Part shown: positions 23,487 to 35,122 of the stretch, in pieces
Layout: the number at the start of each line of letters is the position of its first letter
Position numbering within the stretch: position 1 is the stretch's first letter
Assembly: GCA_022592445.1 (NCBI GenBank)
Contig: JABYQR010000058.1
Coordinates: 62,001 to 126,000 of the forward strand
Source of the DNA: Cytidiella melzeri
Lineage: Eukaryota > Basidiomycota > Agaricomycetes > Polyporales > Irpicaceae
Reading direction: 5' to 3'
Length of the DNA stretch: 64,000 nt
Translations under genes and position numbers: made by a program
Notes under the pieces: model-generated
The model's input: the letters and a program-made list of their open reading frames with translations, nothing else
Database searches by the model: none
What the model was told of the DNA's origin: nothing

Positions 23487-26400
23487 TCAAATAGTCAGCC
23501 AACGGCGGTAAAGCTGCTCCGCCAACGGCGTCGCTCCTGTAGTCATATAAATGAGTGACAAGTTATACGCTGTCTCTGGCGCAACGCCAGTATCAGCCTG
23601 GAAACACGCAAGTTCAGCAATTAGTCGAGACAACTTGCAAAAAGGCCTTTCACCTCGCTGTCAGCCGCAACCCGCTTCTCGACTTGCGCCAAAACACGCT
23701 CGTAGTGCTTCACAGCCAGTGTAAGCAGTCCTGCAAAAAAAAAAGGCGAAATTCTTGAGTGATCCAGGCGTTGCTTCATTGACTGGAGGCAACTATACCG
23801 AGTTGGTGGAAAGCCCGTCCAAAATTGTATTCGACCTCGTCTGGTGCATCTTCACCGCGGAAATCGCGATATCGGGTAAGGAAGGCAAGTCCCTAAAGTA
23901 CTCGTCATTGACACAGAAATCGGGCGATACTTGGGGAAATGCACGAACCTGGGTAACCAGATGATGTCTGTTATCGGCCTGACGCTGCATGGCTCGCCCA
24001 ATCGATGCAATGGCCAAGCATAGGCAAATCAATGGGTCGTACGGGCAGTAGTCATAGGCATGAAGTAAATAGACTATGCAGTATGCATCAATAAACCTTC
24101 TGTGTGAACGCTCCTGAACAGAGAGCTCACATAGCGCACTCTGATAACTCTTCGCCGCAAGACAAATCTGACCGTATATCGCAACACCGATCGGATTTTC
24201 CTTGGTGGGTAGCTTGGGCTGATGCACACCCAAAGAAGTACCACCAACGAACTTCTCACTGACTGGGACACTCTCTGGAACATCCTGGTCATCTTCCTCT
24301 TCTGCTTTTGTGCCCGTACCGTAACGCTTGGTCACCGGGTTCCAGCGCAGGGTGTCAGGATTCTTGAGAGCAGTGTCGTTGGCTCGGAGATCACGGAGCA
24401 TGTGTTTAGACAGGGTTGAGGCAAGAAAAGCGTCTGTTGCAGCGAGACCATTCCCGAGGGAGGCAATGAGGATGCGCAGAGGTTCGTTGTTGAACTGGTG
24501 AGTGTTCACGAGCTTGCGCGATTGCTCCACGGCGATATCGTAACGTTTGGCAGCAATCGAGCAGGCTAATGCCACATCAGACACCGGTAAAGCCAATGAT
24601 GCAGGTACTCACAGATGAGGGCAAATCGTATAGTATCCTGATAACTGCGCACCTGGAATGCGTTGGAATAGGTGATATGCCGAAGTATCTCTGAAGCCTC
24701 GTCATAGCGATCTCGTTTCGTCAGGTTAAAAGCATACTGACCATATCGGTCAGCGTAGTTGCAGCAATCAAGTTCGAAACCCTACCTGCATAAACATCCG
24801 CAGCCAGTCGCTGAAAGATATGGTCCGAAACAATTCCAGCACACCAGCTTTCTTAGCCATCGTATCTCGCCCTTCAGTCGTCGTCAGCGTAAGGGAAGCC
24901 GCAAAAAAAAATTATGCTCTTACCAAGCTCCAGTTGAAGCCGCGAAGCCATGTTCTCTTCATTTGCTTCCGTGTTCGTAGTCTGCGCCTTCCTAATAATC
25001 CGCGGGTACATCCCACGGAAGCCAGCATGCTTCTCAGATGAACACGTCAGCTACATCATTCAGAAAATTACCGCGGTAACTCACCCGCGCTGACAAGAAT
25101 AATGCCCGAGTCTCCCTGAACGACTCCACGAGAGCCTCTGCCTCATGCATCCACTCTCTCATAGCCTCCTCATCCCCAGCAAGCATCCTAGCCCATAGTT
25201 CTTTCACTCGATGGAACGACCGCGCAGCATCTTTTTCCTTTTTCGCTTCGAGCTCACGCAATTGCGCGGTACTCAGCTTTCCAGCCTTGGAGCCCGATGC
25301 TTTCGTGGCTTTCTCCTTGCCACTACGGCCTCGCTCCTCGAATAGCGAGGTACCTACTCCGCGATCAACAGCTGGTTGGCTGTCACCGCCTTCCTGACCT
25401 TGTTTACCGGCCACCTTTGCTCGCCGCCTGGTCTCAATGACTGGATGAGGCGGCTGTCAAACTTGCCCTTCCCGAGAGATGAAGGAGAATGTACCTTGCA
25501 TCACGAGATCTAGGGCTTTCCGCGTCTCTCCGAGTATCTCGTAGATGGCTGCGAGCTCTTTCTTGGCATCGTCGAGTGATGGATCGGCCTTCAGAACTGC
25601 AACAATGTGAACGACATGACTGACACTGGTAAGGATGTTTGCGTACCATGTTCATAAACATCTGCTGCCTCTCTCAAATCACCGACCATCCGGCGGCATG
25701 CAGCGGCTCGGAGGAGCACCTGAAGGCTGCTTGTCTGAAAGGAGAGGCTTATTTTAGCTGCGCTCATAACAAGAAAATAATCACTTGCAGAAGCATCCGC
25801 ACCCAGCATCTCGTAGATGTGTCCGGCCTCAGCATACATCTCGCGGTCAAAGTATGCATCGGCAATCTCTGGAAAGAGGGCACCATACTCAAGCGCATCT
25901 TGAGAAAGCACAATTGATGCATGCATCTACATGGAAGACGGTCAGCAGATAACACCGTGTAGAGCTGTATCAAAAGCGTACCTTGCCTTCCGCAACATCT
26001 CCTAGCCTGATGCGAGCGATAGCTAGGCGGTGCCTGGCGTTCACGTCGAGATTGTACATCCCAGGTTGTATCTCCCCGTCCGCAACTATTCGTGAGCTCT
26101 CGCCATTGGGGCCTGTAGGAAGGTCCCACTCTCTGTCGTCCTCAATGGCGTCCCAAAATTTTTGCGATGCGCGTCCTTGTAACCAACGGCACCCACGTCT
26201 GACGGTTTCCACCGCTCGCTCGTACTTTCCCGTTGTGTTGTACAGGTCGGAGAGAACCAGTATCTCCATCATGTCGAACCCAACGGGATTGCCGCCAGCA
26301 CTCGGCTCGACCTGAGGGACCTGGCCGGAAGGAAATGTCGCTTGGTAGTGGTCGAACGCCTCCTGGAACAGTGACGCACATTGGTCGAGATCTGATAGTT

Positions 26401-27494
26401 CGATCAGGATGGGTCGAAGTTCCGCTAGAACGCTAAGATCATTTGGTATACGTCTGAGGATCGACATAAAAGCGTGGCGAGCCTATCCAAGGGTAAGTTT
26501 GTTTTGCAGATGCGATGAAGGCGTGAGAGAACTCGCCGTTCGTAGGTCTCCAACTTCTTTCGCCAGCGAGGCTCTATCCCATAAAGCGCCTACATTGTCG
26601 GGATCCAACTGACAGAGTTTGCGGAAACAATACAAGGTCTGTTGGTGATGTCCTTGCTGGCTGGTTCTGAGTAAGCATTTACCCTTGTGCGTATGCCATC
26701 CTTGTCATACCGTGATTGGTGCGCAAGTCTCTCCCATTCCTCTGGGTCCTGGTGCAAGTGAGCTGCCATGATACGAAGCTGGAGGGCTTTTTCTCCTTCC
26801 CCCAAATCTTCATAGCATTGTGCTAGCACAGACCACGCAGAGGCCGCTCTCGGCTCAATGCGGATGACTTCTTGCATAATCCGAAGCGTCTCTGGAATAT
26901 TGTTGTCCACATATGCTTGGTTCCCTTTGCCGACTAGTGCTCTCACTTGCTGAGAGAGTACTACGCCTTTCCGCCTCCCGGGCTGTACAGCATGCTCCAG
27001 TCATTTTATCTCTTCCATGCGTCGACATGCCATTCCATACCTTTCCACCTCTCCTCCTTCCCACTCCTGAAGCCTCGCGTAGGTCATCCTTGAACTCTGC
27101 TTCTCTGTCCCTCATGTCGAAATCCCAGACTTTAGTCAATGCTCCTGCGCCAGTGTGGTCGCCGGCGCGGATTTCTTGTACCAGGCGACTAGCTCAAGTT
27201 CATCAACGGATTGCTCTTGTGCTTTCCGTGTCTCTGTACTCACTCAAAGTCTTGGTCCGTTGCTTGATCAGAGTCTCCGAGGTCTTTTGCTTTACCTTTA
27301 TCTTGGGTAGGGTTCACCACGATGGACTGGCCCTCATCTTCATAGCGGGACTCCTCCTCGCTGTCAGTGAACTCAGAGTCATCAGTGAGCTCAGAGTCAT
27401 CACTGAACTCATCGTCTGTTCTCAGAGTCAACGTATAGTAAACTTAAGTCTAAAGAGACGTACCAAAGACCTCATCTTCGTCCCAATCTTGCAT
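23487..27494 (-). CDS. TFIIIC subunit Tfc4/Sfc4 (tau131, GTF3C3)
   Basis: A TPR protein of about 1000 residues in many exons. It opens with an acidic N-terminus (MQDWDEDEVF, then repeated DDSELTDDSEFTDSEEE). The first TPRs hold the family signature NQAYVDNNIPETLRIMQEVI, IEPRAASAWSVLAQCYEDLG and EKALQLRIMAAHLHQDPEEW. More TPRs follow, including DAYFDREMYAEAGHIYEMLG. The last exons give FGRAFHQLG, LLTLAVKHYERVLAQVEKRV and AYNLSLIYMTTGATPLAEQL before the TGA at 23489-23487. Tfc4 is the TPR arm of TFIIIC that recruits TFIIIB at tRNA and 5S genes. Stopping at the open frame ending near 23793 would lose three real terminal exons. The start is approximate, as coding-like sequence continues slightly upstream of the first ATG. 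It is divergent from the DLD gene with about 400 bp between them. Confidence 0.88.
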
Positions 27495-27899
27495 GTATGT
27501 ATCAATTTTCCAAGCACGCTCACGGGACGCGCGATGTCTTTGTCACTTGTCTCAGCTAGAGGCTTGAATGGGCAGTACAATTATGATGGTGTACAAAACA
27601 GGTAAATCATATTCTGTTCCTAAACTGCTCTAGCTGGGTGCGCTTACCTTGGGGCTTGCCAGCAATCCAACGAGCTAGTGGCCCGCACAATAACGCAATT
27701 AGCTACGCGCAAAAGACTGGCGTGAAGGATCGAGAGCTTGTTATGTAGTATGGCCACCATACGTCGGGACTCGGGAGCGTCGGCCTTCGGTGTACTGTAC
27801 GGCCGGAGCTCCGGTGCGCTCCGGATGTAAGCGGAATACTTACTGACCAAGCGTCGGACCCACACCACTCGGTCATACTTTCCTTTTACAACTACCACC
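27495..27899. promoter_or_regulatory. Putative bidirectional promoter, TFIIIC subunit / DLD
   Basis: About 400 bp separate two divergent housekeeping genes. No strong TATA box is visible, as is common for such genes. The promoter role is inferred from gene arrangement only. Confidence 0.4.
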
Positions 27900-29884
<1,985 letters not shown>

Positions 29885-30090
29885 TCTACTACATACTGAT
29901 ATTAGATTGTGAAGCTTGACATATGCCATCTTTAATCAATCGCTTTAGTGCCGCAGGTTGGTAGTAAGCGCGGCAACGCGTTTTGTTTGAGACTTGGTGA
30001 GTGATTACGCTCTTGTAATCCTGGAAAAGGGCATCACAGTCGAGTGGCATCATGTGTAGCTGGCTTTTGTGCAGCAGCCCTAAATACGTT
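29885..30090. other. Intergenic, DLD 3' end
   Basis: Non-coding gap leading to the duplicated glutathione transferase promoter. It resembles 32010-32130 upstream of the second transferase gene. Confidence 0.4.
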
Positions 30091-30373
30091 AAAAAAGAGC
30101 GGCCAGCGACGCGTCATGGTATGAAACGGCAACCACAGCCCGCAAACATGTCGAATTTGTTTCCGCGATATATTGCATCAACAGTGCTTTGTCCAACTAT
30201 GAGACTGCCGCGAAGTGACGCGTCCCAGGCATCTCCTTGCACGTTTCGTTGTCGAGTCATTTCAGCCTCATCCGTCGCTGTGACGGTACCACTGTCTGGT
30301 CATGGCTAGGGCTTGGATGCCAATATGTAATCAAAGTATCCATGGACGGAACTCTCTATATATATATATATAT
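30091..30373 (+). promoter_or_regulatory. Promoter block of glutathione transferase 1
   Basis: The block from AAAAAAGAGCGGCCAGCGAC to the TATA run is closely repeated at 32131-32390 upstream of the second transferase gene. It has two copies of the palindrome GACGCGTC (30108-30115 and 30217-30224), each containing an MluI-type ACGCGT core, and a TATATA run at 30357-30373 about 85 bp before the ATG. Conservation between the two promoters suggests these are functional sites. The factor is unknown. Confidence 0.55.
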
Positions 30374-30443
30374 GTTGCAAGGACGATCGACACAGTCACA
30401 GCTCATCGTCTTCACCAACTCTCACCTTTCCACACCCCCAGCC

Positions 30444-31335
30444 ATGGTTCTCAAACTCGCCGGTAACCCCATATCCACCTGCACCCGTCGTGTTGCGCTC
30501 GTGCTGAAGGAGAAGAACGTCCCTTTCGAGTTTGTCACCGTCGACTTTAGAAAGATCGAGCACAAGTCGCCTGAACACCTCAAGAAGCAGCCGTTCGGTC
30601 AAGTTCCTTACATTATCGACGAGGACGGCTTCCAGCTGTTTGAGAGTCGTGCGATTTGCAGGTACATCGCTGCCAAGTACCGCGACCAGGGCACGCCCCT
30701 CATCCCCGATGCCTCTGACCTCAAGGCCACTGCGCTCTTTGAGCAGGCGGCGAGTATTGAAACGTCCAACTTTGATGGATACGCGCATACGCTGTCGTTT
30801 GAGAAGATCGTGAAGCCGTGAGTTCCTTACACTACCTACTAGGCTGTAATTGATCGCTGTGCTCACCCCTTCGTTGGAAGGATGTTATTTGGCAAGCCCA
30901 CGAACGAGGAGGTTGTCAAAGAGACGCTGGCTATCCTTGAAAGCAAGCTCAAGGTGTACGACGTCATCTTGGGTAAACAAAAGTACCTTGCAGGCGACGT
31001 GAGTCATGTTTGGTTCATTGCCGCACGCACCAAGAAGTTTTGACGTTATGAATCATTTTGTTTTCCTTGTGAAAAAAAAACAGGAATTGACTCTCGCTGA
31101 CCTCTTCCACCTCCCGTACGGTACGAGGCTTCAACAAGAAGCTGGATTTGATATCTTTGGCGAGGATAAGCCCAATGTCGCTAGGTACGGTTTTCCTTCA
31201 AATTCATGTGCTAGGGCACTTTCGTCAATTGACTTACGTACTTGGGCTTGTGATCATTCTTTCAGGTGGTGGAAGGATATCTCCTCGCGCGAGTCGTGGC
31301 AGGCTGTTAAAGACAACGCTGGTGCCAGCGCGTGA
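30444..31335 (+). CDS. Glutathione S-transferase, phi (GSTF)-like, copy 1
   Basis: Four exons (30444-30817, 30881-30998, 31084-31184 and 31266-31335) encode 220 residues, the usual GST length. The N-terminal thioredoxin-like domain has the serine-type active site region GNPISTCTRRVALVL, a cis-proline motif FGQVPYI and the glutathione-binding FESRAICRYIAAKY. The C-terminal helical domain carries LTLADLFHLPYG and ends with WWKDISSRESWQAV. Such enzymes conjugate or reduce electrophiles with glutathione. In wood-decay fungi they are linked to detoxifying lignin-derived and plant extractive compounds, which is background rather than evidence here. It is the first of three tandem paralogues with identical intron positions. 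Confidence 0.92.
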
Positions 31336-31808
31336 GTTCGGGACGTGGACAATGGGTATTAGTAGGAACTTGTCGATACCTTTCTGAATCGTTTGAGGCA
31401 GTTGTAATGACTAGTGAAGGGATGACTCATCTTTGGTGTGTCTCGAAAGTGTATCTGTGTCACTCTTGCACTATGGATGCTAGAGTACGCCACTTTTTGC
31501 CAACGCTTCAATCATTGACAGCGGTGGCACGCAAAAAAATCATGTTTGATTAGTATAACATTATCTCACTCACGAGGGTTGTGTATATTGTAGTCAAGGT
31601 ATCTTGGCCTTTATTTCTCTAGATCTCTGAGAACTTGCTCATTGTGACGGAAGTTCAGTGACTAATTGCACCTGACTGGAGCCTAGCGTCCATCAAGCCT
31701 GAGAGAGCACGTTTGCTCCTTCTTGCCATCATCTCAACAGGCACCGCCCACTACAATGTACTGAGGAAAGGCAAAAATGGCTCGAGAGAGGCCCTCGTCC
31801 GCACCACC
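31336..31808. other. Spacer, with duplicated 5' flank of the oxidase gene
   Basis: The last part (about 31690-31808) matches sequence just upstream of the multicopper oxidase at about 40060-40183, sharing blocks such as TTTGCTCCTTCTTG and CATCATCTCAACAGG. Confidence 0.6.
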
Positions 31809-32000
31809 ATGTCCAACGACAGACTCGTCCGCGGCGAAAAGCAGGCTCAGCAGACCCCGCGACCTCGACGCAGAAGGACGCTGCTCATCGCTGCCCTGCC
31901 CGCCTTCCTCGTCGTTCTTGCGCTCGCACTTGGTCTCGGACTCGGCCTTAGTTTACTTGAAGCACCAGCATGGGTTGTATGGCACTTGAATTCTTGGTGA
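31809..32000 (+). pseudogene. 5' fragment of a multicopper oxidase gene
   Basis: The reading frame begins MSNDRLVRGEKQAQQTPRPR and continues through a hydrophobic anchor (FLVVLALALGLGLGL), almost identical to the first 48 residues of the oxidase at 40184. It then diverges into an unrelated tail and stops after 63 residues. Upstream sequence is also shared, so it is a truncated genomic duplicate rather than a separate gene. It could still produce a short membrane peptide if transcribed. Confidence 0.75.
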
Positions 32001-32130
32001 GTGTCCATGCTATGCTCTTGCCATCCTGGAAAATGGCCGCTCTTCAGCATGAATTAATACAGTCGAGTGGTATATCATGTTGTGGCTGGCTTTTGTGCAG
32101 CTGACGGGACAATTACGAGCGAAACACGTC

Positions 32131-32390
32131 AAAAAAGAGCGGCCAGCGACGCGTCATGACATGAAACGGCAACTACAACTCGCAAACATGTCGAATTTGA
32201 GCTTCCGCGATATATAGCATTAACAGTGCATTGTCCTGCCGCGAAGTGACGCGTCCCAAGGCATCTCCTTATAACCTTATAACATTCATTGTCGAGTCAT
32301 CTCATCTCATTTCGCGGCCTCGCCTGCTTATGGCTAGTGTTTGAATGCCAGTATGTAATTGAAGTATACATAGACGGAACTATATATTTT
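32131..32390 (+). promoter_or_regulatory. Promoter block of glutathione transferase 2
   Basis: Close duplicate of the block at 30091-30373. GACGCGTC occurs at 32148-32155 and 32248-32255, and a TATATATTTT box is at 32381, about 100 bp before the ATG. Confidence 0.55.
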
Positions 32391-32481
32391 ATGTTGCAAG
32401 GACGATGGAAACAGTCAGTTTCGTTCCACAGCTCATTGTCTTCACCAACACCTCTAACTCTCACCTTTCCAACTCCCAGCC

Positions 32482-33368
32482 ATGGTCCTCAAACTCGTCG
32501 GTAACCCCATCTCCACCTGCACCCGTCGTGTGGCGCTCGTGCTCAAGGAGAAGAAGGTCCCTTTCGAGTTCGTTACCGTCGACATCAGGAAGAGAGAGCA
32601 CAAGTTACCTGATTACCTCGAGAAGCAGCCGTTCGGTCAAATTCCTTACATTATTGACGAGGACGGCTTCCAGCTTTTTGAGAGTCGTGCGATCTGCAGG
32701 TACATCGCTGCCAAATACCGCGACCAAGGCACGCCCCTCATCCCCGATGCCTCTGACCTCAAGGCCACCGCGCTCTTTGAGCAGGCGGCGAGCATCGAGT
32801 TTTCCAACTTTGACGGATACGCGCACACGCTGTCCTTTGAGACCATCGTCAAGCCGTAAGTTTTTCGTGCTTACCCAAGTTGTTTGGGGTTGTCGTTCGA
32901 TCGATGTGCTTACCCCTCGTTGAAAGGATGTTACTTGGTAAAACCCCGGACCAGGAGGTTGTCAAAAACACGCTGGCTATCCTCGATAGCAAGCTCAAGG
33001 TGTACGACGTCATCTTGGGCAAACAAAAGTACCTTGCAGGTGACGTGAGTCCACATAAGCAATTGATAGTTTGTTTTGCCCACCGGAACTGAAGTCGCGA
33101 TGATCTGGATACAGGAGCTGACTCTTGCTGACCTCTTCCACCTCCCGTACGGGGCGAGGCTTGAACAAGACGTTGGGTTGGATATCTTTGGTGAGGATAA
33201 GCCCAATGTTGTCAGGTACGATTTCCTCTTCTTTGTTTTTGCCTGTGCTACACACTCCGTGAGTGGCTCATTGACACCTCCGCTTCTGGTTTGTTTAGGT
33301 GGTGGAAGGATATCTCCTCGCGCGAGTCGTGGCAGGCTGTGAAGGACAATGCTGGTGCCAGTGCGTGA
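32482..33368 (+). CDS. Glutathione S-transferase, phi (GSTF)-like, copy 2
   Basis: Exons 32482-32855, 32927-33044, 33115-33215 and 33299-33368 have exactly the lengths of copy 1, giving 220 residues. It shares nearly all sequence with copy 1: GNPISTCTRRVALVL, FGQIPYI, FESRAICRYIAAKY and LTLADLFHLPYG. Differences cluster in exon 2 (LLGKTPDQEVVKNTLAI) and in the second helix of the N-terminal domain. It is the product of a tandem duplication that included the promoter. Expected activity is the same as copy 1. Confidence 0.92.
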
Positions 33369-33989
33369 TGGGGGTGCAGCATAGGTGGTCGAGCATAAGA
33401 ACTACGTTATACCTTGGGCCATTCAAGTCCGACCTTTAGTGGAGGCGTGATAGCGAATCATCTCTCTTGTCATAGTGCAGGCATGGTAGGCGGTGATGTC
33501 AGGTTAGCGACTTGCGCCACGCTCTCAGGACTGGCGACATGTACGATATAGGTTCGGCGCATTATCAACAATGGATACATCCTTGATCTTTCATGTTGAT
33601 GAGAGGACCCTCTCGTCTCATCGATGAGGGGGGTGTGAAACAAGTTTTTGAGACGCATGGAGGTACGCTAACCTTCCTTCGCGTTGAAGTTCACCTTGAA
33701 GCCTCCAATGATAACTACCAGTTGTTGTCATCAGCGGAAGTATCATGTGCACCGCAAAGCCCACGCAACATCCTCCCAATGCAACATCGTGCAAGACAGC
33801 ACTCAACGCCGAACATGTCAGCTCTCGAGCACCCTCACCGAGGACTGTAACGTAGGCCAAATTTACAACGGTTTGTCATCTCGGTCAGCAATCAGGCGAC
33901 TAATGGTCAATTCAGCTTACGGACCGTAGAAGTCTCTTCGCATTCTCACACAATCACCATGATCCCACACAGCTGCAAGCCGTCGACCA
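33369..33989. other. Intergenic
   Basis: Spacer between the second and third transferase genes. It is unlike the shared promoter of copies 1 and 2. No gene was seen. Confidence 0.4.
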
Positions 33990-33996
33990 TATATAA
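33990..33996 (+). promoter_or_regulatory. TATA box of glutathione transferase 3
   Basis: TATATAA located 79-85 bp upstream of the ATG, the same spacing as the TATA run of copy 1. Confidence 0.5.
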
Positions 33997-34074
33997 TGTA
34001 GGACGAGCATACCCACCGTAGGCCAGCATTGCAGTTCCCTCTCTTCACTCAACCAACACACCCTCGCCATCATC

Positions 34075-34905
34075 ATGGTCTTCCAGCTCGTCGGTCACCC
34101 CTTGTCCACCTGCACCCGCCGCGTAGCAGTAGTCCTCAAAGAGAAGAAAGTCGATTTCGAGTTTGTCCCCGTCGACTTTGCAAAGGGCGAACACAAGTCT
34201 GCCGAGTTCGTCAAGAAGCAGCCGTTCGGCCAGGTCCCTTACATCGTCGACGACGGCTTCGTGCTGTTCGAGAGTCGTGCGATCGCCAGGTATATTGCCA
34301 CAAAGTACCGCGACCAAGGCACGCCCTCTCTAGTTCCAGATCCCTCTGACTTGCAGGCGACTGCACTGTTTGAGCAAGCGGCGAGCATCGAGACGTCCAA
34401 CTTTGACTTTTATGCGTATGCCATCGCTATAGAGAAGGTGTTCAAGCCGTGAGTTCCCCATCGCTATCTGCGTGCTTGATGACCGAATGGCGAGCGGCTT
34501 ACTATTTGTTTTGAAGGATGCGCGGGTTTGCCACCAACGAGGACGTCATCAAGGAGAAGTTAGCTACTCTCGAAGGCAAACTCGACGCGTACGAAGCCAT
34601 CCTTGGGAAGCAGAAGTACCTTGCCGGCGACGTGAGTAGTCCTTCCTGGTTGTTTCGCGTGCACCTCAGCTGAAATGAAACGAATCGCTCAGAACATCAC
34701 TCTCGCTGATCTTTTCCACCTCCCGTACGGCGCCACGCTTGTTTCCGCCGGCTTCGACATCTTCAACGCGAAGAGGCCCAACGTCGCCAGGTATGAACCT
34801 TCTTTGTTTGTTTTTCTCAATGCTAACTTGTCTGTGATTAGGTGGTGGGAGGATATAAGCACCCGCGAGTCGTGGGAGGCGGTCAAGGCTGGCGTCAAGG
34901 TGTAA
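34075..34905 (+). CDS. Glutathione S-transferase, phi (GSTF)-like, copy 3
   Basis: Exons 34075-34448, 34517-34631, 34693-34790 and 34842-34905 encode 216 residues, with intron positions matching copies 1 and 2. The active-site segment is GHPLSTCTRRVAVVLKEKK, with FGQVPYIVDD and FESRAIARYIATKY. The C-terminal domain has ITLADLFHLPYG and RWWEDISTRESW. It is more divergent than the other two and has small in-frame deletions in exons 2-4, so it is the older paralogue and may differ in substrate preference. Confidence 0.92.
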
Positions 34906-35122
34906 ACAAATTGACAACGTCGAAGTCCATTGAATGTAGTAACGCCGCAATCTTGTCACATAACGGTGGTCATGTCCGAATGAGAAATGGAGCCGTAGAA
35001 AGCCTATCATGACGCGCATCCTGATGCCCCAGGGACTCCTCGAAAGGACAATAGATCAATGCATCTCTCCACGGACTAACACACTTCGGACAGTCTAGTA
35101 GTTGCGTGTAGCGATGTGCCAA

